NCBI RefSeq assembly: GCF_006715485.1
Contig: NZ_VFNH01000001.1
Location: forward strand, 1,426,001 to 1,490,000
From: Herbaspirillum sp. SJZ107
GTDB taxonomy: Bacteria; Pseudomonadota; Gammaproteobacteria; Burkholderiales; Burkholderiaceae_D
Direction: 5' to 3'
DNA: 64,000 nt
The notes beneath the pieces are model-generated. The model searched no databases, had not been told where the DNA came from, and saw only the letters and a list, made by a program, of their open reading frames with translations. Of this stretch, positions 53,708 to 61,286 are shown one piece after another. Position numbers and translations under genes: made by a program. Every line of letters begins with the position of its first letter. Position 1 is the stretch's first letter.

Positions 53708-54115
53708 ATGAGCCACCTGACTTTTATAACTGCTGCCGGCCCGCGTATATGTCTGTTGCTGGCAGGGCTACTTCTCGGCTTGCAAGGATGCGGCGCAGTG
53801 CTCGTGGTGCCTTTCGTCGCCACCACACAAGAGTTGATCCGGGATAGAAAGGAAGAATTTGAAAAGGCACGGAACGCCGTCATCGGAAGAAACTTGTACA
53901 AGGCCTGCGATTCCCCTCGCTTGCCGGGCCAGCTCGACTTTTGCGGCAAGCACGTTGCGACGCGCAACCTGCAGAGTTGGAAAGAGTACGTCTTTGAGAC
54001 CGTCCCGCGCAACTGTTCTTATTCTCTTCACGTCGACTCTGATCAGCAGATCGTTGGTTGGAGTTACGTCAGCGAACCCGCAGAATGCTGGAAGTTCTAC
54101 CTTCCACCACCTTAG
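53708..54115 (+). CDS. Lipoprotein, unknown function
   Basis: A 135-residue lipoprotein with a signal segment GPRICLLLAGLLLGLQGC (Cys28 lipidated). The mature protein has five further Cys (KACDSP, DFCGKH, RNCSYS, AECWKF) that could form disulfides in the periplasm. The start at MSHLTF is the first that gives a sensible signal peptide; the frame is open to 53633. No family recognised. Confidence 0.6.
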   Translation: MSHLTFITAAGPRICLLLAGLLLGLQGCGAVLVVPFVATTQELIRDRKEEFEKARNAVIGRNLYKACDSPRLPGQLDFCGKHVATRNLQSWKEYVFETVPRNCSYSLHVDSDQQIVGWSYVSEPAECWKFYLPPP

Positions 54116-54132
54116 TGTACTGCTCAGAAGCG

Positions 54133-54241
54133 AGAGTCCGCTCCGGGTCGGTTCCGGCCAGTCGTGACCGTTCGTGACTTTTCCGCTCAGCCAAACTGCT
54201 ATGCTGATCTGGATGGCCGAGATCGGCCAGAACCGGTCCTT
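54133..54241 (+). repeat. Long double-hairpin repeat (copy D)
   Basis: About 109 bp: GTCCGCTCCGGGTCGG at the left, TCGTGACCGTTCGTGAC, centre CAAACTGCTATGCTGA, and GGCCGAGATCGGCCAGAACC at the right. The right arm has lost the AGCGGAC pairing seen in copy E, so this copy is more decayed. It lies between the lipoprotein and the gene at 54267. Confidence 0.7.
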
Positions 54242-54266
54242 CAACGGGCAAGGTCTAAGGGGGCAA

Positions 54267-54725
54267 ATGAAGAATCTCATCTTGGAAAAGACCGACCAGG
54301 TCCGCTGGTACACCAACATGCGCGACGTGTTCGAGGCAGCCAACATTGCGCCGCAATACTATGACTGGTACGTCACCGACATCGAAACAAATTGGAGGCC
54401 ACCAGGATTTGAGCCTCATGACCAATGGTTCACCGGCGACGAACTTGCCGCCTTCCTGCATACCCATGAGATTCAGTTTATCTGGGCAGTGTTTAGTGCA
54501 GTACCGAAGGGTCTTCGCCCGATACCTGCTTCGGCGCCACACGTCGAGGACAATCCACGGTATTGGGGTAGTACGGAACCTGAACCGCAGCTGGAAGGCG
54601 CATTGTTCGAAATCGCATGCTGGGACAGCAGTGGAACCATTCTGATCAACCTGCCCCCACAGGCCATCGATTCGTTCGTGACCCGATATCCAGACGCGAA
54701 GCCGTTGGCGACCGCGCGTTCTTGA
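54267..54725 (+). CDS. Hypothetical protein, 152 residues
   Basis: A soluble protein beginning MKNLILEKTDQVRWYTNMRDVFE. The middle has YYDWYVTDIETNWRPPGFEPHDQWFTGDELAAFLH and the C-terminus FEIACWDSSGTILINLPPQAIDSFVTRYPDAK. The layout is like that of small immunity-type proteins, but I cannot name a family. I chose 54267 over the upstream in-frame ATG at 54174 because the latter lies inside the repeat. Confidence 0.6.
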   Translation: MKNLILEKTDQVRWYTNMRDVFEAANIAPQYYDWYVTDIETNWRPPGFEPHDQWFTGDELAAFLHTHEIQFIWAVFSAVPKGLRPIPASAPHVEDNPRYWGSTEPEPQLEGALFEIACWDSSGTILINLPPQAIDSFVTRYPDAKPLATARS

Positions 54726-54734
54726 GGGTTTCGC

Positions 54735-54845
54735 TAGGTCCGCTTCGGGTCGGTTGCCGCCGGTCGTGACAGTCGGTGAATTTTTCGGGCTGGCAACCTG
54801 CTATGCTGCACCGAACGGCCGAAATCGGCCAGGAGCGGACACTCG
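54735..54845 (+). repeat. Long double-hairpin repeat (copy E, best preserved)
   Basis: About 111 bp. Left half GTCCGCTTCGGGTCGG-TTGCCGCCGGTCGTGA; centre TTTTTCGGGCTGGCAACCTGCTATGCTG; right half CCGAAATCGGCC-AGG-AGCGGAC. The outermost arms GTCCGCT and AGCGGAC are complementary, so the whole unit can fold back on itself. Related units precede each neighbouring gene. The centre contains a TATGCT that could act as a -10. Confidence 0.75.
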
Positions 54846-54893
54846 AAAAACCCTGAAACATATCTGAATTCTCAATAGGAATGGAAAAGCTGC

Positions 54894-55238
54894 ATGAAAG
54901 AATTCGCATTGAAGGGTGATCAGGTTAAGCCTCTTGCAACTGGTCGAGGCGGGTGTATTGCCACGGACAGGATTACCGTTGATGGAATGCCCGTAGGATA
55001 TATGCTCCGTGAGCCAACGACGTCTCAGCATGACAGCGGATGGTGGTTCATGGCGGGCGACGAGACGCAGGAATACATGGATGACCCATCCCATCATTGC
55101 ATTTACGATGTGAACACGATCGCCAACTACTCTCCAGATATCACACCCTTGCTCGATGCGCCGCCATGCAGCGCTTTTGAACGTGATGCGGCAACGGGCA
55201 AACTAATTGCAGTTATGTATGAGGCACCGCTCGAATAA
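54894..55238 (+). CDS. DUF2185 (Imm33-like) protein
   Basis: A 114-residue protein that matches the DUF2185/immunity 33 pattern: GGCIATDRITVDGMPVGYMLRE (about 19-40) followed by DSGWWFMAGDETQEYMDD and IYDVNTIANYSPDITPLL. Such proteins are common in polymorphic-toxin immunity islands and also occur alone. No toxin gene adjoins. It lies between repeat copies E and F. Confidence 0.75.
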   Translation: MKEFALKGDQVKPLATGRGGCIATDRITVDGMPVGYMLREPTTSQHDSGWWFMAGDETQEYMDDPSHHCIYDVNTIANYSPDITPLLDAPPCSAFERDAATGKLIAVMYEAPLE

Positions 55239-55263
55239 AGTGACGTTTTTGGCCTATGCGATC

Positions 55264-55321
55264 GTCCGCTATGGGTCGTAAGCAGACGCTACAATGAGTC
55301 TGCAACCGACCACCAGCAGAC
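55264..55321 (+). repeat. Short double-hairpin repeat (copy F)
   Basis: Two hairpins: GTCCGCTATGGGTCGTAAGCAGAC (first), a CTACAATGA linker, GTCTGCAACCGACCACCAGCAGAC (second). It is the compact form of the family. The linker contains TACAAT, a good -10 hexamer. Confidence 0.75.
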
Positions 55322-55336
55322 ATTTGGCGGTACTTC

Positions 55337-56071
55337 ATGAAGGGACGTGGTACGGAGCCACACTCTTCCAACGAGAACGAAGGTATGAACCTCAGAAGAA
55401 AAACTCAGGAAATTGTCGGGGGGCCGTACCGATACGCCTTGTTTTACAACTTCCCAGGTGGCCTGCGCTTTGAGTTGTCGGGCAGCGGTAGTCCGCTTGA
55501 CCAGGCGTTGACGGCGCTGCGTAAGGCAACTGTCATTTGCGATGACATTTTTCGCGGAGAGGAAAGAATACTCGTCCACTTAGAAGCGTTCGCTCCCGCG
55601 TCCCCCTTTGGGGTGCGAAAGATGCTTCGTGAGCTTCGTATAGCTGGGCTTGTCATCCCAAAGGTCAGAGACGTTTGGCTGGAGGCAGAAGATCACGCAG
55701 ACGACGCGGACGAAAGCATTTACTGGGTAAGCTGCGCTTTTGAACACTCCACGACCAAGCTGCAAAATCTTCTTTGGTGTGCAGTTGCCGCCGACTTCGG
55801 GTCATCGCTACGCCCAAATCCGCAATGCCGGGTCTATCTATTCAATCCGAATAAGGGAATTGTCGTTCATCCATACGACGACCGGGGCATGGACGTCATC
55901 AGTCGACGTACGTCGACATTAGCAGGATTGTACGAGCGGCACAAAGATCTATTGCTTGATTACGACATCGAAGCCATGCGCCAAACCTTTGCTTGGTCGC
56001 AGGTGCCGCGAACCGCGCAGCGCAAGGCCCATTCTAACGATCACATATCTAAGCTGCATGGGTCTTCCTGA
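55337..56071 (+). CDS. DUF3885 domain protein
   Basis: About 244 residues. The diagnostic parts are YNFPGGLRFELSGSGSPLDQALTALRKATVICDDIF near the N-terminus and NPQCRVYLFNPNKGIVVHPYDDRGMDVI followed by LYERHKDLLLDYDIEAMRQTF at the C-terminus. DUF3885 proteins are of unknown function and often lie among immunity-type genes. The start could be MNLRRKTQ at 55385. Flanked by repeats F and G. Confidence 0.78.
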   Translation: MKGRGTEPHSSNENEGMNLRRKTQEIVGGPYRYALFYNFPGGLRFELSGSGSPLDQALTALRKATVICDDIFRGEERILVHLEAFAPASPFGVRKMLRELRIAGLVIPKVRDVWLEAEDHADDADESIYWVSCAFEHSTTKLQNLLWCAVAADFGSSLRPNPQCRVYLFNPNKGIVVHPYDDRGMDVISRRTSTLAGLYERHKDLLLDYDIEAMRQTFAWSQVPRTAQRKAHSNDHISKLHGSS

Positions 56072-56073
56072 GC

Positions 56074-56138
56074 ATCCGCTTCGGGTCATAAGCGAACTCT
56101 ACAACAGGTCTGCGATCGGCCGGCAGCAGTCGGTCGCT
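56074..56138 (+). repeat. Short double-hairpin repeat (copy G)
   Basis: ATCCGCTTCGGGTCATAAGCGAAC, linker TCTACAACAG, then GTCTGCGATCGGCCGGCAGCAG. It aligns along its whole length with copy F, including the CTACAA linker. It starts 2 bases after the DUF3885 stop. Confidence 0.75.
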
Positions 56139-56167
56139 TAGAAATCAACACAACACTATTCTTCTTA

Positions 56168-56524
56168 ATGACCATTTTAGACGCCGCCAGCAAGCGAACC
56201 CTCAAGCGGGAATTTGATCAGCTGTATTCTGTACTCGACTATTCAATGCACGAGTTGCCCGCGGGAGTTCTCTGGAATCCAGACGCAGCTACGCCCGCTC
56301 AATGTTTGGAGTTGATGGGTGATTTAAACCGATTTGCAGTGGTATCCGAGCAACTCAGCATAGGGATACACGCGTTCGTGGAAGCATGTCGTTGGCATCT
56401 TGAACACTATCCTCACTATCTTTCCCGGCGAAGACATTTTGTCGACTACGCCCGTTACATTTCATATAGAGGGGGGCCGCTGCGTGTCCCTTTGCTCGAT
56501 AGCAGAGCGAAAGAACCTCGTTGA
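56168..56524 (+). CDS. Hypothetical protein, 118 residues
   Basis: A soluble protein, mainly helical (SKRTLKREFDQLYSVLDYSMHEL; AQCLELMGDLNRFAVVSEQLSIGIHAFVEACRWHLEHY). It has a basic end (RRRHFVDYARYISYRGG). No family recognised. A different frame overlapping its 3' end (56400-56681) looks weaker and was not annotated. Confidence 0.55.
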   Translation: MTILDAASKRTLKREFDQLYSVLDYSMHELPAGVLWNPDAATPAQCLELMGDLNRFAVVSEQLSIGIHAFVEACRWHLEHYPHYLSRRRHFVDYARYISYRGGPLRVPLLDSRAKEPR

Positions 56525-56527
56525 ACG

Positions 56528-56550
56528 ACTGCTTCGGGTCGAAAGCGGCC
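56528..56550 (+). repeat. Double-hairpin repeat, first half only (copy H)
   Basis: ACTGCTTCGGGTCGAAAGCGGCC, the left-hand half, 3 bases after the stop of the preceding gene. The right half is not visible within 100 bases. Confidence 0.6.
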
Positions 56551-56680
56551 GATTCAAGGACAGTTGCGTGATCGACGAGCACCGAGCTTGTCACGACGTA
56601 GGCTGGCAAATCTTTGAGCAATTTGACGAGACCTTGATGAAGGTCAAACGCTTGTCATGTAGAGCGCGCAATGTAGTTTG

Positions 56681-56872
56681 ATGAACCGCAGATCAGACCG
56701 CCTTACAGCTTTACTCATCGACGCCGCCATCCATGCTGCCGCTTCCCATGGCCCAGTTAGCGCAGCAAAAGAATTGGTGGACGCGGGCCTCACCTGGGCA
56801 GTCATTATGCGAGTACTTAACAGGCCAACTGAACGGCGAACCTATTCGAGGCCTGTAGCAGCGGATCTTTGA
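56681..56872 (+). CDS. Small hypothetical protein, 63 residues
   Basis: NRRSDRLTALLIDAAIHAAASHGPVSAAKELVDAGLTWAVIMRVLNRP: one amphipathic helix-turn-helix-like segment and a basic tail. No family recognised; a real gene is possible but support is limited to its length and place among the modules. Confidence 0.35.
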   Translation: MNRRSDRLTALLIDAAIHAAASHGPVSAAKELVDAGLTWAVIMRVLNRPTERRTYSRPVAADL

Positions 56873-56927
56873 TCAAACTTATCAGTTGCTTAGAATGCAA
56901 CGTCGCGTCGAACTGATTTTGTTAACG

Positions 56928-56951
56928 GTCTGTTATCGACCCACAGCAGAC
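56928..56951 (-). repeat. Double-hairpin repeat, first half in reverse orientation (copy I)
   Basis: On the minus strand it reads GTCTGCTGTGGGTCGATAACAGAC, the left-hand half type. It sits 2 bases beyond the stop of the minus-strand gene 56954-57208, i.e. downstream of it. Confidence 0.6.
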
Positions 56952-56953
56952 GG

Positions 56954-57208
56954 TCAGTCACCGGAACTTCGCACGACATTAATTGCCACGCCTACTCCAG
57001 CAGACGGGTTTGAATTCCCCAGTTCGATGCCTATGCTCAATGCAGAGTTGCGGGATTGCGCGGACTCGAGTTCTGCTGCTGCCTTCAACATGAAATTACC
57101 AATTGCACGCAGTTCCTCGGGCGACGCGTGGAAATCCACATCAACGATCGTGACGGGATCAATGCCACCTTCTGAATCCGGTTCTTCTGGCCAGCCAACG
57201 ATGCGCAT
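56954..57208 (-). CDS. Imm32-like small protein, inverted module
   Basis: An 84-residue soluble protein: MRIVGWPEEPDSEGGIDPVTIVDVDFHASPEELRAIGNFMLKAAAELE. The HASPEELRAIGNFMLKAAAE stretch resembles immunity protein 32. AGGAAA stands before the ATG. It is the only minus-strand gene of the array; its flanking half-repeats (56928-56951 and 57230-57253) are also inverted. Confidence 0.65.
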   Translation of the reverse strand: MRIVGWPEEPDSEGGIDPVTIVDVDFHASPEELRAIGNFMLKAAAELESAQSRNSALSIGIELGNSNPSAGVGVAINVVRSSGD

Positions 57209-57229
57209 GAATTTCCTCGATCAACAAAT

Positions 57230-57253
57230 GTCCGCTCTTGGCCGATAGCAGAC
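57230..57253 (-). repeat. Double-hairpin repeat, second half in reverse orientation (copy J)
   Basis: On the minus strand: GTCTGCTATCGGCC-AAGAGCGGAC. The first 22 bases equal copy A exactly. It lies upstream of the minus-strand gene, as the same half lies upstream of the plus-strand genes. Confidence 0.7.
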
Positions 57254-57299
57254 GGTCGGCACGGCTCAGTGTACTCGGCTGTTGCCTGCTGAGCAACTA

Positions 57300-57319
57300 G
57301 AGGGTTTTGTTGGGCGCTC
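57300..57319. repeat. Solo IS5-family terminal repeat
   Basis: GAGGGTTTTGTTGGGCGCTC matches the end of the IS5-family element at 60398 (reverse complement GAGAGGTTTTGTTAGGCGCTC) in all but about two positions. No transposase adjoins it. It marks the border between the small-gene array and the phage-derived DNA. Confidence 0.6.
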
Positions 57320-57321
57320 TA

Positions 57322-57408
57322 AATGCCGGCGCCGCCGACATCATCGATCGGTATGCCAACCGCAACCCGACCCACTACACCAATTCGTTCACGGGGCTGG
57401 GCCAGTGA
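57322..57408 (+). pseudogene. 3' end of a phage-type gene
   Basis: The frame NAGAADIIDRYANRNPTHYTNSFTGLGQ then stop looks like the conserved C-terminus of a phage gene whose front part is missing beyond the IS5-type end. Its stop overlaps the GTG of the next gene (GTGA), the coupling expected within a phage operon. Confidence 0.45.
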
Positions 57409-57755
57409 CGCAGCAACGCGCGCTCCAGGCGCTGGGCCGGCTCAAGGTTGGCCAGATGAACAAGACGGAGGCCGCCTACGCCGCCACGCTCGCCCAGCGT
57501 CAGCACGCTGGCGAGGTGGCCGGCTTCAAGTTCGAGGGGCTCAAGTCCCGGCTGGCCGACAATACGTTCTACACGCCGGACTTCGCAGTGATGCTGGCCG
57601 ACGGCGCGCTTGAGGCGCACGAGGTTAAGGGGCACTGGCAAGACGACGCCCGGGCGAAAATCAAGATTGCGGCCGACATGTACCCCTGGCGCTTCGTAGC
57701 GGTCCGGGTGAAGGCGAAGAAGGATGGTGGCGGCTGGGCGCTTGAGGAATTCTAG
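57405..57755 (+). CDS. DUF1064 (phage-type PD-(D/E)XK nuclease-like) protein
   Basis: A 116-residue protein from GTG (VTQQRALQALGRLKVGQMNKTEAAYAATL). Core: TFYTPDFAVMLADGALEAHEVKGHWQDDARAKIKIAADMYPWRFVAV. The D in TPDF and the ExK in HEVKG form the PD-(D/E)XK-type active site of this family, which is found in phages and prophages (Holliday junction-resolvase-like). High GC unlike the array to its left. An upstream ATG in frame (57282) would overlap the IS5-type end. Confidence 0.75.
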   Translation: MTQQRALQALGRLKVGQMNKTEAAYAATLAQRQHAGEVAGFKFEGLKSRLADNTFYTPDFAVMLADGALEAHEVKGHWQDDARAKIKIAADMYPWRFVAVRVKAKKDGGGWALEEF

Positions 57756-57799
57756 GCCCGCAAGCCGCGCGCCGATCAGCGCACGGCGATCTTGCTAGA

Positions 57800-58426
57800 T
57801 TATGCGGACTTCTTGCTACGGCGCGCTACGCCGACTGCGCCGAGCGCGCCGACCGCCAGCAGGGCCAGGCTGCCTGGCTCCGGAACTTGCGTCGGGTCGT
57901 AATAAGGAACGTCATACGACAGGCGATAGTATCTCGGGTCATCCGCCCACATCAGTTCTTCATTGCTCACAGCAACCTGCTTTGCGGTGCCCGAATAATA
58001 CACGTCGCGCGTAGGGATGGTGTCTGGACGGTACGCATTAAAGCCGGGCTTCGTGAATACGTGCATAGAGTAGTTAAACGTGTCATCGGTAGCCCCGGCG
58101 CTGAACATTAGCCACATCCGGCTTTCGCTCGACTCATTTATCCAGTTGTAGGCATACAGGTTCGTTGGGCCATATCCAATGAAACTCGTGGTGGTTTCGA
58201 TTAGCGAGTTGCGGGTCCAGCTGTCGCCGACATCTTGAGTGTAAAACTGACCCTCGCTAGTCGTAATATTGTAGCGCGCTACGGACTTGTCCTGGTCGCG
58301 GATGATTATGTAGTTGCTTCCATAGCCGGCGGCAGAAGGACGGGAAAGCTCGTACTTAATATAGCCCGCGTGAGCGCTCATCGAAAACAGTGCAGTTGCG
58401 GCGAGAGCCAGAACTTTCTTAAACAT
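57800..58426 (-). CDS. PEP-CTERM sorting domain protein
   Basis: A 208-residue exported protein with signal peptide FKKVLALAATALFSMSAHAG. The mature part is Tyr/Ser/Asn-rich. The C-terminus VPEPGSLALLAVGALGAVGVARRSKKSA is a classical PEP-CTERM signal: PEP, hydrophobic helix, basic tail. It lies between two phage-derived genes. The 275 bases to 58701 hold no gene I can support. Confidence 0.9.
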   Translation of the reverse strand: MFKKVLALAATALFSMSAHAGYIKYELSRPSAAGYGSNYIIIRDQDKSVARYNITTSEGQFYTQDVGDSWTRNSLIETTTSFIGYGPTNLYAYNWINESSESRMWLMFSAGATDDTFNYSMHVFTKPGFNAYRPDTIPTRDVYYSGTAKQVAVSNEELMWADDPRYYRLSYDVPYYDPTQVPEPGSLALLAVGALGAVGVARRSKKSA

Positions 58427-58701
58427 GGCGAAACCCTAATTATTGGAAGTCTAGTCTTTCAGCAATTGCCATGCCATGACAAGGTTTGGCTTATTAATCA
58501 ACAGGTTAAGAAAGCTGATCAGGATTCTCGTCACTGCGATGTAAAGTTATCCGGCGGCAACAGATAGTTAGGCGTATCCAATCTACATATTCACAAAAAA
58601 CCACACGTTGCAATTTAGAAAACTTCGCGCAAGGCAATTTATTTTGTTGTGATTGGTAAACTTTTCTGTACTGGAACTCAGCTATATTACCGGAGATAGA
58701 A

Positions 58702-59199
58702 ATGCCTTTCGAAGACCGCTACCTGAATGCACTGAACAGCACAAACCTGCTGGACGACGACAAGCATCACCAGACCGAAGCCCTCGCGGCGGCGGCGCTG
58801 GCGGACCTGTCGGGCGGGTCGGGCAGCATCTTCGGCAGCATGCTCGCGCCCGCCAAGATCGACGGCGTGCCGCGCGAGGCGATCGCATCCGGCAGCCATA
58901 GCCTGGCCGTCCTGCTGCGCGTGTGGAAAGAGGCTGTGTTCCAGAAGGGCAAAGACCGCAAGTGGATCCGGGTCGTGCAGCCGTGGGACGTCCCGGCGCT
59001 CGAAGGCATCTGCAACAAGATCGCGCTGCAGTCCCTAGCGCACTGGTTGGGCGGGGAGTGCTCGGTCTGCAACGGCATCAAGATCAACGCCGGCCGCGCG
59101 TGCGCGCATTGCACCGACACTCCCGGCCGTGAACCGGTCGAAGGCCTGTACCAATCGCACGCCGCGAGGGCCGGCGCAAAAATGCGGAAGGCGGCGTAG
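58702..59199 (+). CDS. Phage-type protein with a zinc-binding-like Cys cluster
   Basis: A 165-residue protein with four Cys in ECSVCNGIKINAGRACAHC (about 118-136), a probable zinc site. The N-terminal half is Ala-rich and helical, and the middle (KEAVFQKGKDRKWIRVVQPWD) is basic. The gene has high GC like the DUF1064 gene and unlike its neighbours, so both may come from one prophage. It could be an antitermination or regulatory protein, but I cannot name a family. Start ATG at 58702 is preceded by GGAGA. Confidence 0.55.
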   Translation: MPFEDRYLNALNSTNLLDDDKHHQTEALAAAALADLSGGSGSIFGSMLAPAKIDGVPREAIASGSHSLAVLLRVWKEAVFQKGKDRKWIRVVQPWDVPALEGICNKIALQSLAHWLGGECSVCNGIKINAGRACAHCTDTPGREPVEGLYQSHAARAGAKMRKAA

Positions 59200-59376
59200 T
59201 TAAAGCGTTGTCGAAACCGTCAATACAGACGCGGCGCTGATCTGACATTCATATATGTCGGAATCTTTTACATCGCGTTGCTTATGACAACCATAACTCA
59301 TTGTTTTGTAACCAGTCTCGGCACCTGGCCTGGAAATTGCTGTAACGCAAACTCCATCACACTAGGGATACAAAGC

Positions 59377-60066
59377 ATGAATTGGAAAGTTAGCAGTGCA
59401 GTTGCAGCGCTCATTCTGGCAGTAACGCCGTTCGCTTCGGCTACGACTATCTCGATTAACTTCGAGGAGTTTGCCTATGGCGTGAATGTCGGCGACTATT
59501 ACAACGGCGGACACGACAGTCTTGGCCGGGCGAGTGGCGCATATTATGGTGTCACCATCAATGGCACTGTACGATTCACCCCGCGGGGCGCTTATCTGTC
59601 TGGCCTGCCATGGAACCCGACGGCAATTAGTTTTGATACAGAGGCGATTCGTTCGATCTTGGGCACTGACCAGTATTACGTTGCGTTCAATGCAGGTCGC
59701 TCCGATATCGACGGCGGCTTCGCATACGTCCAATATGAAAATGGCAGGACTGACGCGCAGTGGATTGCTGGCAACGGCACGCCTAACTGCCAGAGTTTGC
59801 CAAGCGGCTGCTTCGACAGATTTTACGGCGCTATGGGTGCCTATAAGTTCGGCCCTTATGATGCGACCTCGCAGATCACCAGTATCACCTTCAATGCTGA
59901 TCGCGTTGATAACATCTTGATTTCGTCTTCTCCAATCGGAGTATCTGCCATCGCCGGCGGATACGAGATGAACCGAGACATCCCGGAGCCGGCATCGCTG
60001 GCCTTGTTTGGTCTTGGCGGAGCGGCGTTGCTGGCGCGTCGACGTCGCAATAAAAATCCGTTGTAA
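59377..60066 (+). CDS. PEP-CTERM sorting domain protein
   Basis: A 229-residue exported protein. The start MNWKVSS has AGGGA upstream and gives a normal signal peptide (VAALILAVTPFASATT). The mature beta-rich part opens with ISINFEEFAYGVNVGDYYNGG. C-terminus: DIPEPASLALFGLGGAALLARRRRNKNPL. It is one of four PEP-CTERM genes in the window. Confidence 0.9.
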   Translation: MNWKVSSAVAALILAVTPFASATTISINFEEFAYGVNVGDYYNGGHDSLGRASGAYYGVTINGTVRFTPRGAYLSGLPWNPTAISFDTEAIRSILGTDQYYVAFNAGRSDIDGGFAYVQYENGRTDAQWIAGNGTPNCQSLPSGCFDRFYGAMGAYKFGPYDATSQITSITFNADRVDNILISSSPIGVSAIAGGYEMNRDIPEPASLALFGLGGAALLARRRRNKNPL

Positions 60067-60397
60067 ACGAACGGGAACAGGCGTAAACTTAAGTCCTTCC
60101 CATTCTCTCGGTCCAATGTAATGTGCGCGAAAGCGCCACCATAACCCGAGGCAGACGAGTACCCAGCGTGCAGTAAAGGCGTCGCTCCTCTGCAAATAAG
60201 CCCACCGCTCTGGTGGGCATTGTCGTTTACGCGCCACTGTGCAGATAGCTCTGGGCGTAAGTAAGCGGCACCCTCGAAGCGCAGCGGCTTGGCTCCGCTG
60301 TGGTGATGCAGTCATTTACTGATTTCATGGGAGAAAACCCTGCATCATGGGAGCTTCGACGCCTCACCGGCGCTACCGGTGACCACACAAAGCCTTA
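60067..60397. other. Gene-free stretch with a hairpin
   Basis: No coding frame I can support. A hairpin GCCCACC-GCTCT-GGTGGGC occupies 60200-60218; read on the minus strand it is followed by TTATTT, so it could end transcription coming from the IS5 side. Confidence 0.4.
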
Positions 60398-61252
60398 GAG
60401 CGCCTAACAAAACCTCTCGACGTACCGCCAACAGATCAGCGAGCAGGCAAGCGACAAGAACGCCTGATTCATATCTGCTCGCCGCTCATGTCGAATGCGC
60501 AGTCTGCGGAAGCGATGTAGCAAACCCAAGGTGCGTTCGACGACCCAATGCCACCGGCCTAGCCTCTCGCGCGACTCCACGCCATAACGCGCGATACGAG
60601 CTGCGATGCCTCGACTGCGCAACCAAGCCCGATGGGCTTTCGAAGCGTACGCTCGATCAGCATGCAACTTACCTGGACGTTTGCGAGCTCGGCCTGCCTG
60701 TCCTTTAACTGCCGGGATTGACTCTACCAAAGGGATGAGGAAACGCGAGTCGTGTACCTGCGCGCCCGAAATTTGAGCTACTAGTGGAAGCCCACGCTCA
60801 TCCACCAGCAAATAGTGTTTGCTTCCGAGTTTGCCGCGATCGGTTGGGTTTCGGCCTGTGTGCTCGCCTCCGGCAGGCGCCGGTACGCTTGCAGCGTCAA
60901 CGCAAGCGCGATCCCACATGATCTGGTCGTGCTCTCGGAGCCGTCGAAGAATCGCCTCGTAGACGCGCTACCAAGCGCCGGCTCGCATCCATATTCGTGA
61001 AGGCGACGCCAGCATGTCATTCCAGTGCCGCAGCCGAGTTCGCGCGGCAGGTACTCCCAGGGTATTCCGGTCTTTGAGGACAAACAGAATTCCCGTCATA
61101 GGCGCGCGATCATCAATACGTTGCCGTCCGCCTTTAGGCGATCGGTGATGGATCGGCAGATGGGCTTCTATAAGCGACCACAGGTCTTTGGGAAGAAGTG
61201 CTCGGGCCATGGCATCAGTCCGTCTACGAACACGGACGCCATGTTAGTGCCC
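60398..61252 (-). mobile_element. IS5-family insertion sequence, decayed
   Basis: About 855 bp. The left end begins GAGCGCCTAACAAAACC at 60398. The right end is less certain; TGTTAGTGCCC at 61242-61252 fits an imperfect partner. The transposase on the minus strand is broken by frameshifts. No target-site duplication can be read. A second fragment of a related element lies at 62534-62720 in opposite orientation. Confidence 0.65.
60404..61210 (-). pseudogene. IS5-family transposase, frameshifted
   Basis: Starts MARALLPKDLWSLIEAHLP and reads GILFVLK, where one extra A (near 61072) shifts the frame. The next part (TGIPWEYLPRELGCGTGMTCWRRLHE) is lost again by a two-base insertion (GAATATGGATG instead of GAATGGATG), followed by a CAG-to-TAG stop. 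The last 170 residues (DRACVDAASVPAPAGGEHTG ... HWVVERTLGLLHRFRRLRIR, with the DDE Glu region) are intact. Three independent lesions show it is inactive. Confidence 0.85.
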
Positions 61253-61286
61253 GGACTGAGGCACGTACGTCCGCTATCGGCTGCTC

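Noticed and set aside
56400..56681. A 93-residue frame overlapping the 3' end of 56168-56524
   Set aside because: It contains repeat copy H within its coding part, overlaps a better frame, and has no recognised features.
52202..57253. A classical integron cassette array
   Set aside because: No integrase, no attI, and the repeats lack GTTRRRY/RYYYAAC core sites at module ends. The likeness is organisational only.
52261..57253. A CRISPR array
   Set aside because: Repeat units are irregular in length and separated by genes, not by uniform spacers; no cas genes.
57300..57319. An attC core (GTTGGGC) at the array border
   Set aside because: The wider sequence matches the IS5-family terminal repeat at 60398 far better than an attC site.
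60379..60708. A plus-strand 109-residue frame
   Set aside because: It is antisense to the IS5 transposase remnant.
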